Source of the DNA: Streptomyces barringtoniae | Lineage (GTDB): Bacteria; Actinomycetota; Actinomycetes; Streptomycetales; Streptomycetaceae | NCBI RefSeq assembly: GCF_020819595.1 | Contig: NZ_JAJHNP010000023.1 | Coordinates: 1-64,000, forward strand | DNA length: 64,000 nucleotides | Direction: 5' to 3' | Part shown: one piece after another, positions 26,647 through 35,342 of the stretch | How the letters are laid out: each line of letters begins with the position of its first letter | Numbering within the stretch: position 1 is the first letter of the stretch | Notes under the pieces: generated by a model | What the model saw: the letters and a program-made list of their open reading frames with translations, nothing else | The model's database searches: none | Told to the model about the DNA's origin: nothing | Program-made: the position numbers and the translations under genes

Positions 26647-26677
26647 GATGCACTGTATTGTGGAAATACAGTGTATC
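26647..26677. promoter_or_regulatory. Operator and promoter of the TetR/TetX-like pair
   Basis: ACTGTATT (26652-26659) and AATACAGT (26665-26672) are perfect inverted arms around GTGGA. The arms extend outward to GATGC and GTATC with one mismatch, giving a 31-bp palindrome. It covers the spacer and -10 of a promoter for the monooxygenase (TTGCGA 26643-26648, 18 bases, TACAGT 26667-26672), which ends eight bases before the ATG. Confidence 0.75.
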
Positions 26678-26680
26678 GAC

Positions 26681-27799
26681 ATGAGACATCGTATCGCCGT
26701 GGTCGGGAGTGGCCCTGCCGGCCTTGCCTTCGCCCGTGTCCTGCACCGCCATGACCATCCCGTTGCCGTCCTCGAACGCGATCCCGCCCCCGACGCCCGC
26801 CCGCCGGGCGGCACGCTGGACCTGCACGAAAGGCTGGGCCAGCTCGCACTGGACAAGGCGGGGCTGCTGGCGGAGTTCCAGGCGCTGTCCCGTCCCGAGG
26901 GGCAGGCCATGCGCATCCTGGACACGGCCGGGACCGTCCTGCGCGACTGGCGACCCGGTCCAGGCGACTGGGCCAATCCCGAGATCGACCGCGGGCAACT
27001 CCGTGACCTGCTGCTCGGCCCTCTCGACGTCCAGTGGGGGCGGGGCGTGACGCAGGTGGTGCCGGGGACCGGGGACGGCGTACTGGTCCATTTCGAGGAC
27101 GGGCGGCAGGAGACGTTCGACCTCGTGGTCGGCGCGGACGGCGCCTGGTCCCGGACCCGCCCGGCAGTCTCTCCGGTGACGCCGCACTACACCGGCGTCA
27201 CCACGGTCGAGACCTCCCTGGACGACGTCGACACCCGCCACCCCGGCCTCGCCCGGCTGGTCGGCGACGGTTCCGTGGCTGTGTACGGCGTGAACCGAAA
27301 GCTCGTCGCCCAACGCAACAGCGGCGGCCACGTCAAGGTGTACGCCCAGTTCCGCGCTCCGCTGGACTGGCACACGGACCTGGACCTGGCCGACGTCGAG
27401 GCCGTGCGGTCGAGCCTGCTGGCTCTGTTCGACGGCTGGGCCGCTCCCGTCCTCGACCTCCTCCGCCACGGCACCGCTTTCGTCCACCGCCCCCTCTACG
27501 TCCTGCCCGTGTCCCACACCTGGACCCACGTCCCCGGGGTGACGCTCCTGGGCGACGCCGCCCACCTGATGCCCCCACTGGGGGCAGGCGCGAACCTCGC
27601 GATGCTGGAAGGCGCCGAACTCGCCGAGTCCATCGCCGCCGGCCCCGGAGATCTGGACGAGGCCGTCCGCGCCTTCGAGGAACGCATGTGGGCACGGGCC
27701 GGCAGGTGGGCGAAGATCACGACGGCCGGTCTGGAGCGCCTCGTGAGCCCGGACCCCGCCGAAGCCCTCGCCCTCTTCGACCGGGTCCAGCCGTCCTGA
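26681..27799 (+). CDS. TetX-like FAD-dependent monooxygenase
   Basis: This 372-residue group A flavin monooxygenase has GxGxxG in VVGSGPAGLAFARVL (about residues 7-20), the DG motif LVVGADGAWSRTRP (about 150) and GDAAHLMPPLGAGANLAMLEG (about 292), which closely resembles the corresponding stretch of TetX. TetX-type enzymes hydroxylate and inactivate tetracyclines, and relatives hydroxylate other aromatic drugs or pathway intermediates. The divergent TetR with a palindromic operator over the promoter supports an inducible resistance role. The ATG at 26681 follows the -10 box by eight bases, so the transcript is probably leaderless. Confidence 0.82.
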   Translation: MRHRIAVVGSGPAGLAFARVLHRHDHPVAVLERDPAPDARPPGGTLDLHERLGQLALDKAGLLAEFQALSRPEGQAMRILDTAGTVLRDWRPGPGDWANPEIDRGQLRDLLLGPLDVQWGRGVTQVVPGTGDGVLVHFEDGRQETFDLVVGADGAWSRTRPAVSPVTPHYTGVTTVETSLDDVDTRHPGLARLVGDGSVAVYGVNRKLVAQRNSGGHVKVYAQFRAPLDWHTDLDLADVEAVRSSLLALFDGWAAPVLDLLRHGTAFVHRPLYVLPVSHTWTHVPGVTLLGDAAHLMPPLGAGANLAMLEGAELAESIAAGPGDLDEAVRAFEERMWARAGRWAKITTAGLERLVSPDPAEALALFDRVQPS

Positions 27800-27851
27800 C
27801 CGCCAAGCGCGAGAGCACCGGCACCACGGGCCGGCATGCCCCGCGACACTT

Positions 27852-27871
27852 TTGCAAGCGGGTGCTTGCAA
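27852..27871. promoter_or_regulatory. Palindrome TTGCAAGC-N4-GCTTGCAA
   Basis: This perfect 20-bp inverted repeat lies 30 bases before the XRE-regulator start. The right arm ends in TTGCAA, which can act as a -35 (18 bases, then CATGGT at 27890-27895 and the ATG six bases later). It is a strong candidate for autoregulation by the XRE protein. Confidence 0.65.
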
Positions 27872-27901
27872 TTGTTAGCGAAGGTGGGGCATGGTGGAGG
27901 C

Positions 27902-28378
27902 ATGGCATCGCTGAACGTCGGCAACCTCGGTGAGTACCTGCGCGAGCAGCGGCGGAACGCTCAGCTGTCGCTGCGGCAGCTCGCCGACGCCGCCGGGGTG
28001 TCCAATCCCTACCTGAGCCAGATCGAGCGCGGGCTGCGCAAGCCCAGCGCGGAGGTGCTCCAGCAGGTCGCCAAGGCCCTGCGCATCTCCGCCGAGACGC
28101 TGTACGTCCGCGCCGGGATCCTCGACGCCGAGCGGGACCGGGACGAAGTGGAGACCCGGGCGGTCATCCTCGCCGATCCCTCGCTCAACGAGCGGCAGAA
28201 GCAGGTGCTGCTCCAGATCTACGAGTCCTTCCGGAAAGAGAACGGATTCGGGATCGGCGAGTCCGCCGACGACGAGGACGGCGCACAGGAAACGGACACC
28301 GACGGCACCGCCGTGCCCGGCACCGGCACGGCCGGCGGACACGATGCCGATGCAGGCCCGCGGCGGACGGCCGGATAA
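27902..28378 (+). CDS. XRE-family transcriptional regulator
   Basis: This 158-residue protein has a canonical helix-turn-helix in LSLRQLADAAGVSNPYLSQIERG (about residues 21-45), followed by a short helical segment and an acidic, Asp/Thr/Gly-rich disordered tail from about residue 115. It lies upstream of the HbhA-like gene on the same strand (76-base gap), which it may control. The palindrome over its own promoter suggests autoregulation. The inducing condition is unknown. Confidence 0.85.
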   Translation: MASLNVGNLGEYLREQRRNAQLSLRQLADAAGVSNPYLSQIERGLRKPSAEVLQQVAKALRISAETLYVRAGILDAERDRDEVETRAVILADPSLNERQKQVLLQIYESFRKENGFGIGESADDEDGAQETDTDGTAVPGTGTAGGHDADAGPRRTAG

Positions 28379-28454
28379 CCGGACCAGGGCGCCGGCTCCC
28401 ACCGCGGACCACACCAACCTCAGCCGAACGCGAATCCGGGAGGACCAGATCACC

Positions 28455-29054
28455 ATGGCCATCACCGACGACCTGCGCAAGACCCTCAGCGACCCGACCC
28501 CGCTCTACTTCGCCGCCGGCACCGCCGACCTCGCCCTCCAGCAGGCCAAGAAGGTGCCCGCCCTGGTCGAGCAGCTGCGCGCCGAGGCGCCGGCCCGCAT
28601 CGAGGCCGTGCGCAACACCGACCCCAAGGCCGTGCAGGAGAAGGCCGCCGCCCGGGCCAAGGAGGCGCAGGAGACCCTCCAGACCAAGGTCAACGAGTTC
28701 ATCGGCACCCTCGACGTCGACCTGAAGAAGCTGGGCGAGCAGGCCCAGGACCTCGCCCTGCGCGGTGTCGGCGTCGCCGCCGAGTACGCCGTCAAGGCCC
28801 GCGAGACCTACGAGAAGGTCGCCGAGCACGGCGAGCAGGCCGTGAAGAGCTGGCGCGGCGAGGCCGCCGAGGAGATCGAGGACTTCGCGATCGTCGTCGA
28901 GGGCAGGCCCGAGCCGGCCGAGACCGAGGCCGCTGACGAGCCGAAGCCGGCCGAGGCCGCGGCCGAGCCCGCCGAGAAGAAGCCGGTGGCGAAGAAGGCG
29001 CCGGCCCCCCGCAAGTCCACCACCGCGAAGAAGACGACCCCGCCGGCCAAGTGA
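28455..29054 (+). CDS. HbhA-like heparin-binding hemagglutinin homologue
   Basis: This 199-residue protein consists of a long helical, coiled-coil-like region (about residues 1-150, with repeated Lys/Ala/Glu patterns) and a Pro/Ala/Lys-rich tail (residues 155-199; VAKKAPAPRKSTTAKKTT). This is the architecture of mycobacterial HbhA, whose lysine-rich tail binds glycans. In Streptomyces the role is probably structural or surface and not adhesion to host cells. There is no signal peptide. ACCAGATCACC precedes the ATG. It follows the XRE gene. Confidence 0.72.
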   Translation: MAITDDLRKTLSDPTPLYFAAGTADLALQQAKKVPALVEQLRAEAPARIEAVRNTDPKAVQEKAAARAKEAQETLQTKVNEFIGTLDVDLKKLGEQAQDLALRGVGVAAEYAVKARETYEKVAEHGEQAVKSWRGEAAEEIEDFAIVVEGRPEPAETEAADEPKPAEAAAEPAEKKPVAKKAPAPRKSTTAKKTTPPAK

Positions 29055-29162
29055 CCCGCGGCGGGATCACGAGATGACAGCGGGCCGGGCACCTTGGGGG
29101 TGTCCGGCCCGTTGTACGGGTACGGTGGCTGTACGGACGACTCGACTCGGGTGGTGGGCATT

Positions 29163-29507
29163 GTGCTGATGACGGCGGTCGGCGGAGTGATGTGGCTGAT
29201 CTTCACCGCCATGCTGGCGCTCGCCATCGTGGCGTTCGTGATGGCGGCGATCTTCCGCGATGACGCGTACCGCGCCGCGGACAAGCAGAACAAGGGCTTC
29301 TGGCTGATCATCCTGGGCATCGCGGTCGCCGTGAACCTGTTCGTGCCCATGCTGTTCCTGCAGCTCGCGGGCCTGGTCGCCTCGATCGTCTTCTTCGTGG
29401 ACGTACGGCCCGCGCTCCAGCAGGTCTCCGGGGGCAGAGGGTTCCGGCGCCGGGGACGGGGCAGCAGCAGCGACGGTCCCTACGGCCCCTGGAACGGCGG
29501 CCGCTGA
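29163..29507 (+). CDS. DUF2516-family membrane protein
   Basis: This 114-residue protein has two to three hydrophobic segments (about residues 9-33, 50-75 and a short one near 80-88) and an Arg/Gly/Ser-rich cytoplasmic tail (RGFRRRGRGSSSDGPYGP). It fits the actinobacterial DUF2516 family, whose function is unknown. The GTG at 29163 is preceded by GGTGGG; the ATG at 29169 is an alternative. It is convergent with the phosphatase gene. Confidence 0.7.
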   Translation: MLMTAVGGVMWLIFTAMLALAIVAFVMAAIFRDDAYRAADKQNKGFWLIILGIAVAVNLFVPMLFLQLAGLVASIVFFVDVRPALQQVSGGRGFRRRGRGSSSDGPYGPWNGGR

Positions 29508-29531
29508 GCACCCCTACGGCCGAGACTCCGG

Positions 29532-30830
29532 TTACGGCGTCCGATCCAGCAGAACCACCGCGACGTCGTCCGTCAGCTCGCCCCCGTTGAGGTCCCGGAC
29601 CTCACTCACCGCGGCCCGCAGCAGCGCCTCACCGCGCAGCCCCTCCGAGAGCTGCCGGCGGATCATCGACACCATCCCGTCCTGGCCGAGCCGCTCGCCG
29701 CCCTCGCCGACCCGGCCCTCGATCAGGCCGTCGGTGTAGAGCATCAGGCTCCACTCGGAACCCAGCTCCACCTGCATCCGCGGCCAGCGGGCGCCGGGCA
29801 GCAGGCCGAGGGCGGGGCCGTTGTTGTCGTACGGCAGCAGCCGGGCCTGCCGGCCGGGGCGGGCGAGCAGCGGGGCAGGATGCCCGGCCAGGCACAGGCC
29901 CGCGCGGCGGCCGTCGGGCGCGATGTCCACCGTGCACAGGGTCGCGAAGATCTCCTCGTCGGCCCGCTCGTGCTCGAGCACCTGCTGCAGCGTGCCCAGC
30001 AGCTCGTCCCCGCACAGCCCGGCCAGCGTCAGCGCCCGCCAGGCGATGCGCAGCTCCACGCCGAGCGCGGCCTCGTCCGGGCCGTGGCCGCAGACGTCGC
30101 CGATCATGGCGTGCACGGTGCCGTCGGGGGTGCGGACGGCGTCGTAGAAGTCGCCGCCGAGCAGCGCGCGTGAGCGGCCGGGGCGGTAGCGGGCCGCGAA
30201 GCGCAGCGAGGAGCCGTCCAGCAGCGGGGTGGGCAGCAGGCCGCGCTCCAGGCGCCGGTTCTCCTGCGCGCGCAGCCGGCCCTCCGCCAGCCGCCGCTCG
30301 GCCGTGTCGGAACGTTTCCGCTCCACCGCGTACCGGATGGCACGGCTCAGCAGCCGGCCGTCCAGCTCGTCCCGGAAGAGGTAGTCCTGCGCGCCCACGC
30401 GCACGGCCTCGGTACCACGCTCGGCGTCGCCGGAGGCGGTCAGCGCGAGCACGGCATGCCGGGGCGCGAGCCGGAGCACGTGCTTGAGCACGGCCAGCTC
30501 GTCGTCGGCGTCGCTGCCGCCCGGCGCCGGCAGGGCCAGGTCCAGCAGGATGCAGTGGACGTCGTCGGTGAGCAGCCGCTCGGCCTCGGTGAGGTTACGG
30601 GCGGTGCGGACACGGATGGGCTTGCCGGCCGAGTCCAGCAGGTCGGGCACGATGGGCGAGCCCGCCGGGTCGTCCTCGATCAGCAGCAGGGTGAGAGTGG
30701 CGCCGGTGCCGGTCGTGGGCGCGGCGTCGCGGTGGGCCTCTTCCTTGAGGGGGCCGCCTGCGGTGGCGGCCTGCGCCTGACCACTCTCCACGGCCGGGAT
30801 CGCTCTCTGCCGCGGTACGGGTACGGGCAT
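29532..30830 (-). CDS. Response-regulator/PP2C (SpoIIE-type) phosphatase
   Basis: This 432-residue protein has an N-terminal receiver domain (about residues 45-170; LLLIEDDP acidic pair and ILLDLALP phosphoacceptor Asp). A linker helix and a C-terminal SpoIIE/PP2C phosphatase domain follow (about residues 190-430; GGDFYDA, IGDVCGHG, LYTDGLIEGR and TDDVAVVLL metal-ligand motifs). Such RsbU-like phosphatases dephosphorylate anti-anti-sigma factors in stress and development networks. The ATG at 30830 has AAGGAA upstream. The frame extends 19 codons further without resemblance to the family. Confidence 0.85.
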   Translation of the reverse strand: MPVPVPRQRAIPAVESGQAQAATAGGPLKEEAHRDAAPTTGTGATLTLLLIEDDPAGSPIVPDLLDSAGKPIRVRTARNLTEAERLLTDDVHCILLDLALPAPGGSDADDELAVLKHVLRLAPRHAVLALTASGDAERGTEAVRVGAQDYLFRDELDGRLLSRAIRYAVERKRSDTAERRLAEGRLRAQENRRLERGLLPTPLLDGSSLRFAARYRPGRSRALLGGDFYDAVRTPDGTVHAMIGDVCGHGPDEAALGVELRIAWRALTLAGLCGDELLGTLQQVLEHERADEEIFATLCTVDIAPDGRRAGLCLAGHPAPLLARPGRQARLLPYDNNGPALGLLPGARWPRMQVELGSEWSLMLYTDGLIEGRVGEGGERLGQDGMVSMIRRQLSEGLRGEALLRAAVSEVRDLNGGELTDDVAVVLLDRTP

Positions 30831-31130
30831 CTCTTGGTTCCTTCCCTCCCCCCGAGGGCATGGTGGCGCCGAGGGTCTCGATGCCACCGACGGGGACCAT
30901 AGCGGGTGCTCCCACCCCGATGGAATGGTGTGAGCCGCGTCGCTCCGGCGCAGGCCGTTGTCATATGCCGCGTTCTATACCGCAGTTGGACAGGCCGCCG
31001 GACGAGCGGGGATGACGAAGCTCACGTCCGGCTCGGGTTTGCGCGGGGGTTGGTGGTGGAGTGGGTCACATGGCGCACATCACGCAGGCATGGCCGGAGA
31101 TGACCTGGCTCACGCGTGCGATGACCTGGC
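30831..31130. other. Gap upstream of the phosphatase gene
   Basis: About 300 bases with no gene. The right end contains a 19-base repeat (31099-31117) that copies the last bases of the adjacent NlpC/P60 gene. The promoter of the phosphatase gene should lie in the left half; I see no clear box. Confidence 0.5.
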
Positions 31131-31138
31131 TCACGCGT
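31099..31138. repeat. Duplication of the NlpC/P60 gene end
   Basis: GATGACCTGGCTCACGCGT occurs at 31099-31117 and again at 31120-31138. The second copy contains the stop codon and last codons of the hydrolase gene on the minus strand. Confidence 0.7.
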
Positions 31139-32198
31139 CCGGCCGTACGACACCCAGGATCGGCATCGAGCCGGCGCCCGCGACCGTCACCGTCCGCCCG
31201 GGGCGCGGGGCCTGGATGATCGCGCCGTCACCGACGTAGATGGCGACATGGCTGGCGTCGTCGAAGTAGATGACGAGGTCGCCGGGGCGCATGTCCTTGA
31301 TGTCGACGTGCTTGAGCTGCTGCCACTGCTCCTGCGAGGTGCGCGGGATGGGGTGGCCGGCCGCCGCCCAGGCCTGGGAGGTGAGGCCGGAGCAGTCGTA
31401 GGACTTCGGGCCCTCGGCGCCCCACACATAGGGCTTGCCGAGCTGGGCGGCGGCGAACGCGACCGCCTTCTCGCCCTGTGCGGAGGCCGTGCCGTGGATC
31501 TTCTTCAGGATGCCGGTGTCCAGCCAGTCGGTCTGCGCCTTCAGCGCGGCCTGGTCCTCCAGCCGGGCGAGCCGCTCCCGGTCCTTCTTCTCCAGCTCGG
31601 ACTCCAGCTTCTCGGCGGCGGCGATCTGCTGCTGGATCTTCTTCTTGGCCGTCGCCTTGGCCGTGCGCTCGGCGTCCAGCTTCTGCCACTGCGCGGCCGC
31701 GTCGTCGGCGTACGCCTGCAACTGCCTCTGGGTGCTGCTCAGTTCGCTCATCAGCGACTTCGTCGCCCGCTGGCCCTGGAGCACCAGTCCGGCCCCGTCG
31801 AGGACCTGTCCGGGGTCGTCGCTGAGCAGGAACTGGGCGGTGGGCGGGATGCCGCCGGTGCGGTACTGGGCGCGGGCGGCGGCGCCCGCCTGGTCCTTGA
31901 GTCTCGCGAGCCTCTGCTGCCCCTGGTCGATCTGCTTGGCCAGCGCGACGATCTGGGCGGACTGCTTCTTGGTCCTCTCCTCGGCCGCGTTGTAGGCGTC
32001 GGTGGCGACGGCCGCGGCGTGGTACAGCTTGTCGAGCTTCTCGCGGACCTTCTCGAGATCCTTGCCCGGCGCGGGAGTCGGGGAGGTGCTGGGAGTGGGT
32101 GCCGGGCCGGCGAAGGCCGTGCCGGGCGCTGCCAGTACGGTCACCGCGCAGACCACGGTCACGGCGGCCGAGAGGATGCTGCGCTTGCCCCAGCCCAT
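31131..32198 (-). CDS. Secreted NlpC/P60 peptidoglycan hydrolase
   Basis: This 355-residue exported protein has a signal peptide (about residues 1-30, ending near AFAGPAP), a Pro/Thr linker, a long coiled coil (about 45-220; Lys/Gln/Ala/Glu-rich) and a C-terminal NlpC/P60 domain (about 240-355). The catalytic Cys is in YDCSGLTSQAW and the His in SHVAIYVGDG. It resembles RipA-type D,L-endopeptidases that cut the peptide stem of peptidoglycan in growth or division. The start MGWGKRS at 32198 is preferred to one five codons upstream. Its leader does not show the conserved blocks of a c-di-AMP riboswitch as far as I can tell. Confidence 0.87.
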   Translation of the reverse strand: MGWGKRSILSAAVTVVCAVTVLAAPGTAFAGPAPTPSTSPTPAPGKDLEKVREKLDKLYHAAAVATDAYNAAEERTKKQSAQIVALAKQIDQGQQRLARLKDQAGAAARAQYRTGGIPPTAQFLLSDDPGQVLDGAGLVLQGQRATKSLMSELSSTQRQLQAYADDAAAQWQKLDAERTAKATAKKKIQQQIAAAEKLESELEKKDRERLARLEDQAALKAQTDWLDTGILKKIHGTASAQGEKAVAFAAAQLGKPYVWGAEGPKSYDCSGLTSQAWAAAGHPIPRTSQEQWQQLKHVDIKDMRPGDLVIYFDDASHVAIYVGDGAIIQAPRPGRTVTVAGAGSMPILGVVRPDA

Positions 32199-32380
32199 CA
32201 CAGATGCCCCCAAAGCTGATTTACCGTCAGTAACTTACTGTGCCCCGGGGATGGTGCCATGCCGCGACGAAAAACGACAGAGGTGCCCCCTTGTGTCGGC
32301 CCCGGCCTGACGATCTCCCCGCCGGTGTGACGAACGGACCCCGGAGATCGTTCCGTTCCGGCTTCCCCGAACGGGTGAAC

Positions 32381-33193
32381 TCAGCCGCGCGGCGCCAACG
32401 CCTTCCACGCCACCGTCATTTCCCCCTGCCGCCAGCGGGCGGGGGAGTCCGTCACCGGCCAGTCGGCCGTCAGGTCCCGCACCGTGCGCAGCCAGCGCTG
32501 CCGGGCGCCGTAGGAGGCGTAGGGCGCGGCGGCGGCCCAGGCGCGGTCGAAGTCGCGCAGGAACGCGTGCACCGGCTCACCGGGGACGTTCCGGTGGATC
32601 AGCGCCTTCGGCAGCCGTTCGGCGAGGTCGGAGGGCCGCTCCAGCGAACCCAGCCGGGTGGCGAACGTGACGGTCCGCGGCCCCTCCGGGCCGAGCGCCA
32701 CCCACACGTGCCGCCGCCCGATCTCGTCGCACGTGCCCTCGACCAGCAGCCCGCCGCGCGAGCCGGCGCCGGCCGGGGCGAGCCGCGCGCACAGCCGCTC
32801 CCACACGGCGGCTACCTCGGCCTCGTCGTACTGGCGCAGCACGTTGGCGGCCCGGATCAGCATCGGCCGCCCCGGCACGGGCACCTCGAAGCCGCCGTGC
32901 CGGAAGGCCAGCCCCTCCCGCTCGTACGGCCGCGCGGCCGCGACCCGCTCCGGTTCGATCTCGACGCCGACGACACGGGTGCGCGGAGCGGCGGTCCGCA
33001 GCCGGCCGAGCAGTTCGACGGCGGTCCACGGGGCGGCGCCGTAACCGAGGTCGATCGCCACCGGGTCCCCGGCGCGCCGCAGCTCGGCACCGTGCGTCGC
33101 CGCGATCCAGCGGTCCATACGACGCAGCCGGTTGGGATTGGTCGTCCCGCGCGTCACCGTTCCCACGGGGCGGGAGGCTGCGCGGGCTGTCAT
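32381..33193 (-). CDS. Class I SAM-dependent methyltransferase-like protein
   Basis: This 270-residue protein has a Rossmann-like motif I in AIDLGYGAAPWTAVELLGRL (about residues 46-65) and an acidic motif II in VVGVEIEPERV (about 75). It lies just upstream of, and divergent from, mshA, a position I recall as conserved in S. coelicolor. The substrate is unknown. The ATG at 33193 is the only good start. Its 5' flank runs straight into the second G-rich repeat tract. Confidence 0.72.
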   Translation of the reverse strand: MTARAASRPVGTVTRGTTNPNRLRRMDRWIAATHGAELRRAGDPVAIDLGYGAAPWTAVELLGRLRTAAPRTRVVGVEIEPERVAAARPYEREGLAFRHGGFEVPVPGRPMLIRAANVLRQYDEAEVAAVWERLCARLAPAGAGSRGGLLVEGTCDEIGRRHVWVALGPEGPRTVTFATRLGSLERPSDLAERLPKALIHRNVPGEPVHAFLRDFDRAWAAAAPYASYGARQRWLRTVRDLTADWPVTDSPARWRQGEMTVAWKALAPRG

Positions 33194-34004
33194 GCCTACG
33201 AGGGTAAGCGGGCAGCGACCGGCAGCACCCCGCCCGCCGACGGGGACGGACGGTGCCCCGGCCGACGGGCGCCGATGGGGACGGGCGGCGTCCCGGCCGC
33301 GTGCGCCGACGGAGACGGGCGGTCCACCAGCGACGGGCACCGACCGGGCCCGGCGGCCGGATCGGCGCGGGCGGGCGGTGTCCGCGGCGGGCGGCCGGCC
33401 GGGCTGGGCGGCCGGATCGGCGCGGGCGGCGGGCTGGGCAGCGGTGTCAGCGGCGGGCGGATGGATCGACGTGAGCGGCGGGCTGGGTGGCGGTGTCGGT
33501 GGCGGGTGGCTGGTCGGGCCGGTGGCCGGATCAGCACGAGCGCCGGGCTGAGTGCTGGAGTTGGTGGTGGGTGGCTGGTCGGTCGGGACAGGGTGGGCGT
33601 GGGGTCGGGTGGCGGCCTCGGTGAGGGGCGGCTGGCCGGGGCCGAGGGTGATGTCAGTGGCGGAGCTGGTCGGGCCGGGTGGCGGTCTCGGTGGCGGTTG
33701 GCTGGTCGGGTCGGGCGGTCGGAGCAGCGAGAGCGTCGGGTCGGGCGGTGATGGCGATGCCGTCGGCGGCCACGACCTGCGTCACCGGCGTACCGGCGGG
33801 CGCCGGAGTGTTGTCGGCGGTACCGGTCTCCGCGAGGGCTTGATGCAGGCTTGGGCATCCCTCTGCGACCGCTGGAGCGAAGGTCATGATTGGGTAAAGC
33901 GGCTTGATGTGGAAATGACCCGGCCCCCTGCCGCTGTTGCACCTGCGTGGAGGGCGAGGTCGGTCCTCCGTCCGGCATGCCCGCAGCAAGGAGAGGACCG
34001 CCAG
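33194..34004. other. Long intergenic region upstream of mshA
   Basis: This 811-base gap holds the G-rich repeat tract (33200-33780), a less biased stretch (33780-33980) where the mshA promoter should be, and AAGGAGAGG at 33988-33996 before the mshA GTG. No gene is supported. Confidence 0.6.
33200..33780. repeat. Second G-rich degenerate repeat tract
   Basis: The left half is built on GACGGGGACGGGCGG variants and the right half on GGTGGCGGTGTCGG and GGCTGGTCGGG variants, with irregular spacing. The plus strand is the G-rich one, as in the tract after rsiG. Frames are open in several registers, but the products are Pro/Arg repeats only. Confidence 0.7.
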
Positions 34005-35342
34005 GTGAGCCAGTACGTCAGCAGGCTCGGGCGACGCTCCCCGTCGGCCGCGTCACGGCTACGACTGCACCGCAAGCCCCGCCGCGTCGCCATGCTCTCC
34101 GTGCACACCTCCCCGCTCCACCAGCCCGGCACCGGCGACGCCGGCGGCATGAACGTCTACATCGTGGAGCTGGCCCAGCGGCTCGCCGCCATCAACATCG
34201 AGGTCGAGATCTTCACCAGGGCCACGGCGGGCGGTCTGCCGCCCACGGTCGAGCTGGCCCCCGGCGTCCTCGTCCGGCACGTCGACGCCGGCCCCTACGA
34301 GGGCCTCGCCAAGGAGGACCTGCCGGCCCAGCTGTGCGCCTTCACGCACGGCGTGATGCAGGCCTGGGCCGGTCACCGCCCCGGCCACTACGACCTCGTC
34401 CACTCCCACTACTGGCTCTCCGGCCACGTCGGCTGGCTCGCGGCCCAGCGCTGGGGCGTCCCCCTGGTGCACGCCATGCACACCATGGCCAAGGTCAAGA
34501 ACGCCAACCTGGCCGACGGCGACACCCCCGAGCCCGCCGCCCGCGTCATCGGCGAGACGCAGATCGTGGCCGCCGCCGACCGGCTCATCGCCAACACCGC
34601 CGAGGAGGCCGACGAGCTGGTGCGGCACTACGCCGCCGACCCCGCGAAGGTCGCCGTCGTCCACCCGGGCGTCAACCTCGACCGCTTCCGCCCCGCCGAC
34701 GGCCGCGCGGCGGCCCGCGCCCGCCTGGGACTGCCTCCGGACGCCCTGATCCCGCTCTTCGCGGGCCGCATCCAGCCCCTGAAGGCCCCGGACATCCTGC
34801 TGCGCGCGGTGGCCGTGCTGCTGGAGGAGCGCCCGGAGCTCCGCTCCCGCATCCTCGTCCCGGTCGTCGGCGGACCGAGCGGCAGCGGGCTCGCCAAGCC
34901 GGAGGGGCTGCAGAAGCTCGCCGCCCGGCTCGGCATCGCGGACGTCGTACGGTTCCGTCCGCCGGTCGGCCAGGAGCAGCTCGCGGACTGGTTCCGGGCC
35001 GCGTCGGTGCTGGTCATGCCGTCTTACAGCGAGTCCTTCGGGCTGGTCGCCATAGAGGCCCAGGCGGCCGGCACACCGGTGCTCGCGGCCTCCGTCGGCG
35101 GGCTGCCGGTGGCGGTGCGCGACGGCGAGACCGGCTTCCTGGTGCACGGCCACCATCCCGCCGACTACGCGCGCGTGCTGGAGCGTTTCGTCGACGAGCC
35201 GTCCCTCCCGGCGAGCATGGGCGCGGCCGCCGCCCGGCACGCGCAGTCCTTCGGCTGGGACCGGGCCGCCGCCGAGACCGCCGACGTCTACACGGCCGCG
35301 ACCCAGTCCCACCGCCGTCGCGTACGCTCCCAGCATGGGTGA
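34005..35342 (+). CDS. mshA: MshA, mycothiol glycosyltransferase
   Basis: This 445-residue GT4-family retaining glycosyltransferase joins N-acetylglucosamine (from UDP-GlcNAc) to 1D-myo-inositol 3-phosphate, the first step of mycothiol synthesis. The N-terminal domain has AMLSVHTSPLHQPGTGDAGGMNVY (donor/acceptor loop, about residues 28-52). The C-terminal domain has the GRIQPLKAPD loop and the E-x7-E motif SESFGLVAIEAQAAGTPV (about residue 345). A GTG start at 34005 has AAGGAGAGG nine bases upstream. Its last eight bases overlap the YbjN gene. Confidence 0.93.
   Translation: MSQYVSRLGRRSPSAASRLRLHRKPRRVAMLSVHTSPLHQPGTGDAGGMNVYIVELAQRLAAINIEVEIFTRATAGGLPPTVELAPGVLVRHVDAGPYEGLAKEDLPAQLCAFTHGVMQAWAGHRPGHYDLVHSHYWLSGHVGWLAAQRWGVPLVHAMHTMAKVKNANLADGDTPEPAARVIGETQIVAAADRLIANTAEEADELVRHYAADPAKVAVVHPGVNLDRFRPADGRAAARARLGLPPDALIPLFAGRIQPLKAPDILLRAVAVLLEERPELRSRILVPVVGGPSGSGLAKPEGLQKLAARLGIADVVRFRPPVGQEQLADWFRAASVLVMPSYSESFGLVAIEAQAAGTPVLAASVGGLPVAVRDGETGFLVHGHHPADYARVLERFVDEPSLPASMGAAAARHAQSFGWDRAAAETADVYTAATQSHRRRVRSQHG

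Noticed and set aside
32199..32380. Possible c-di-AMP riboswitch before the NlpC/P60 gene
   Set aside because: Such riboswitches precede some Streptomyces cell-wall hydrolase genes, but I could not find the conserved sequence blocks on the minus strand here.
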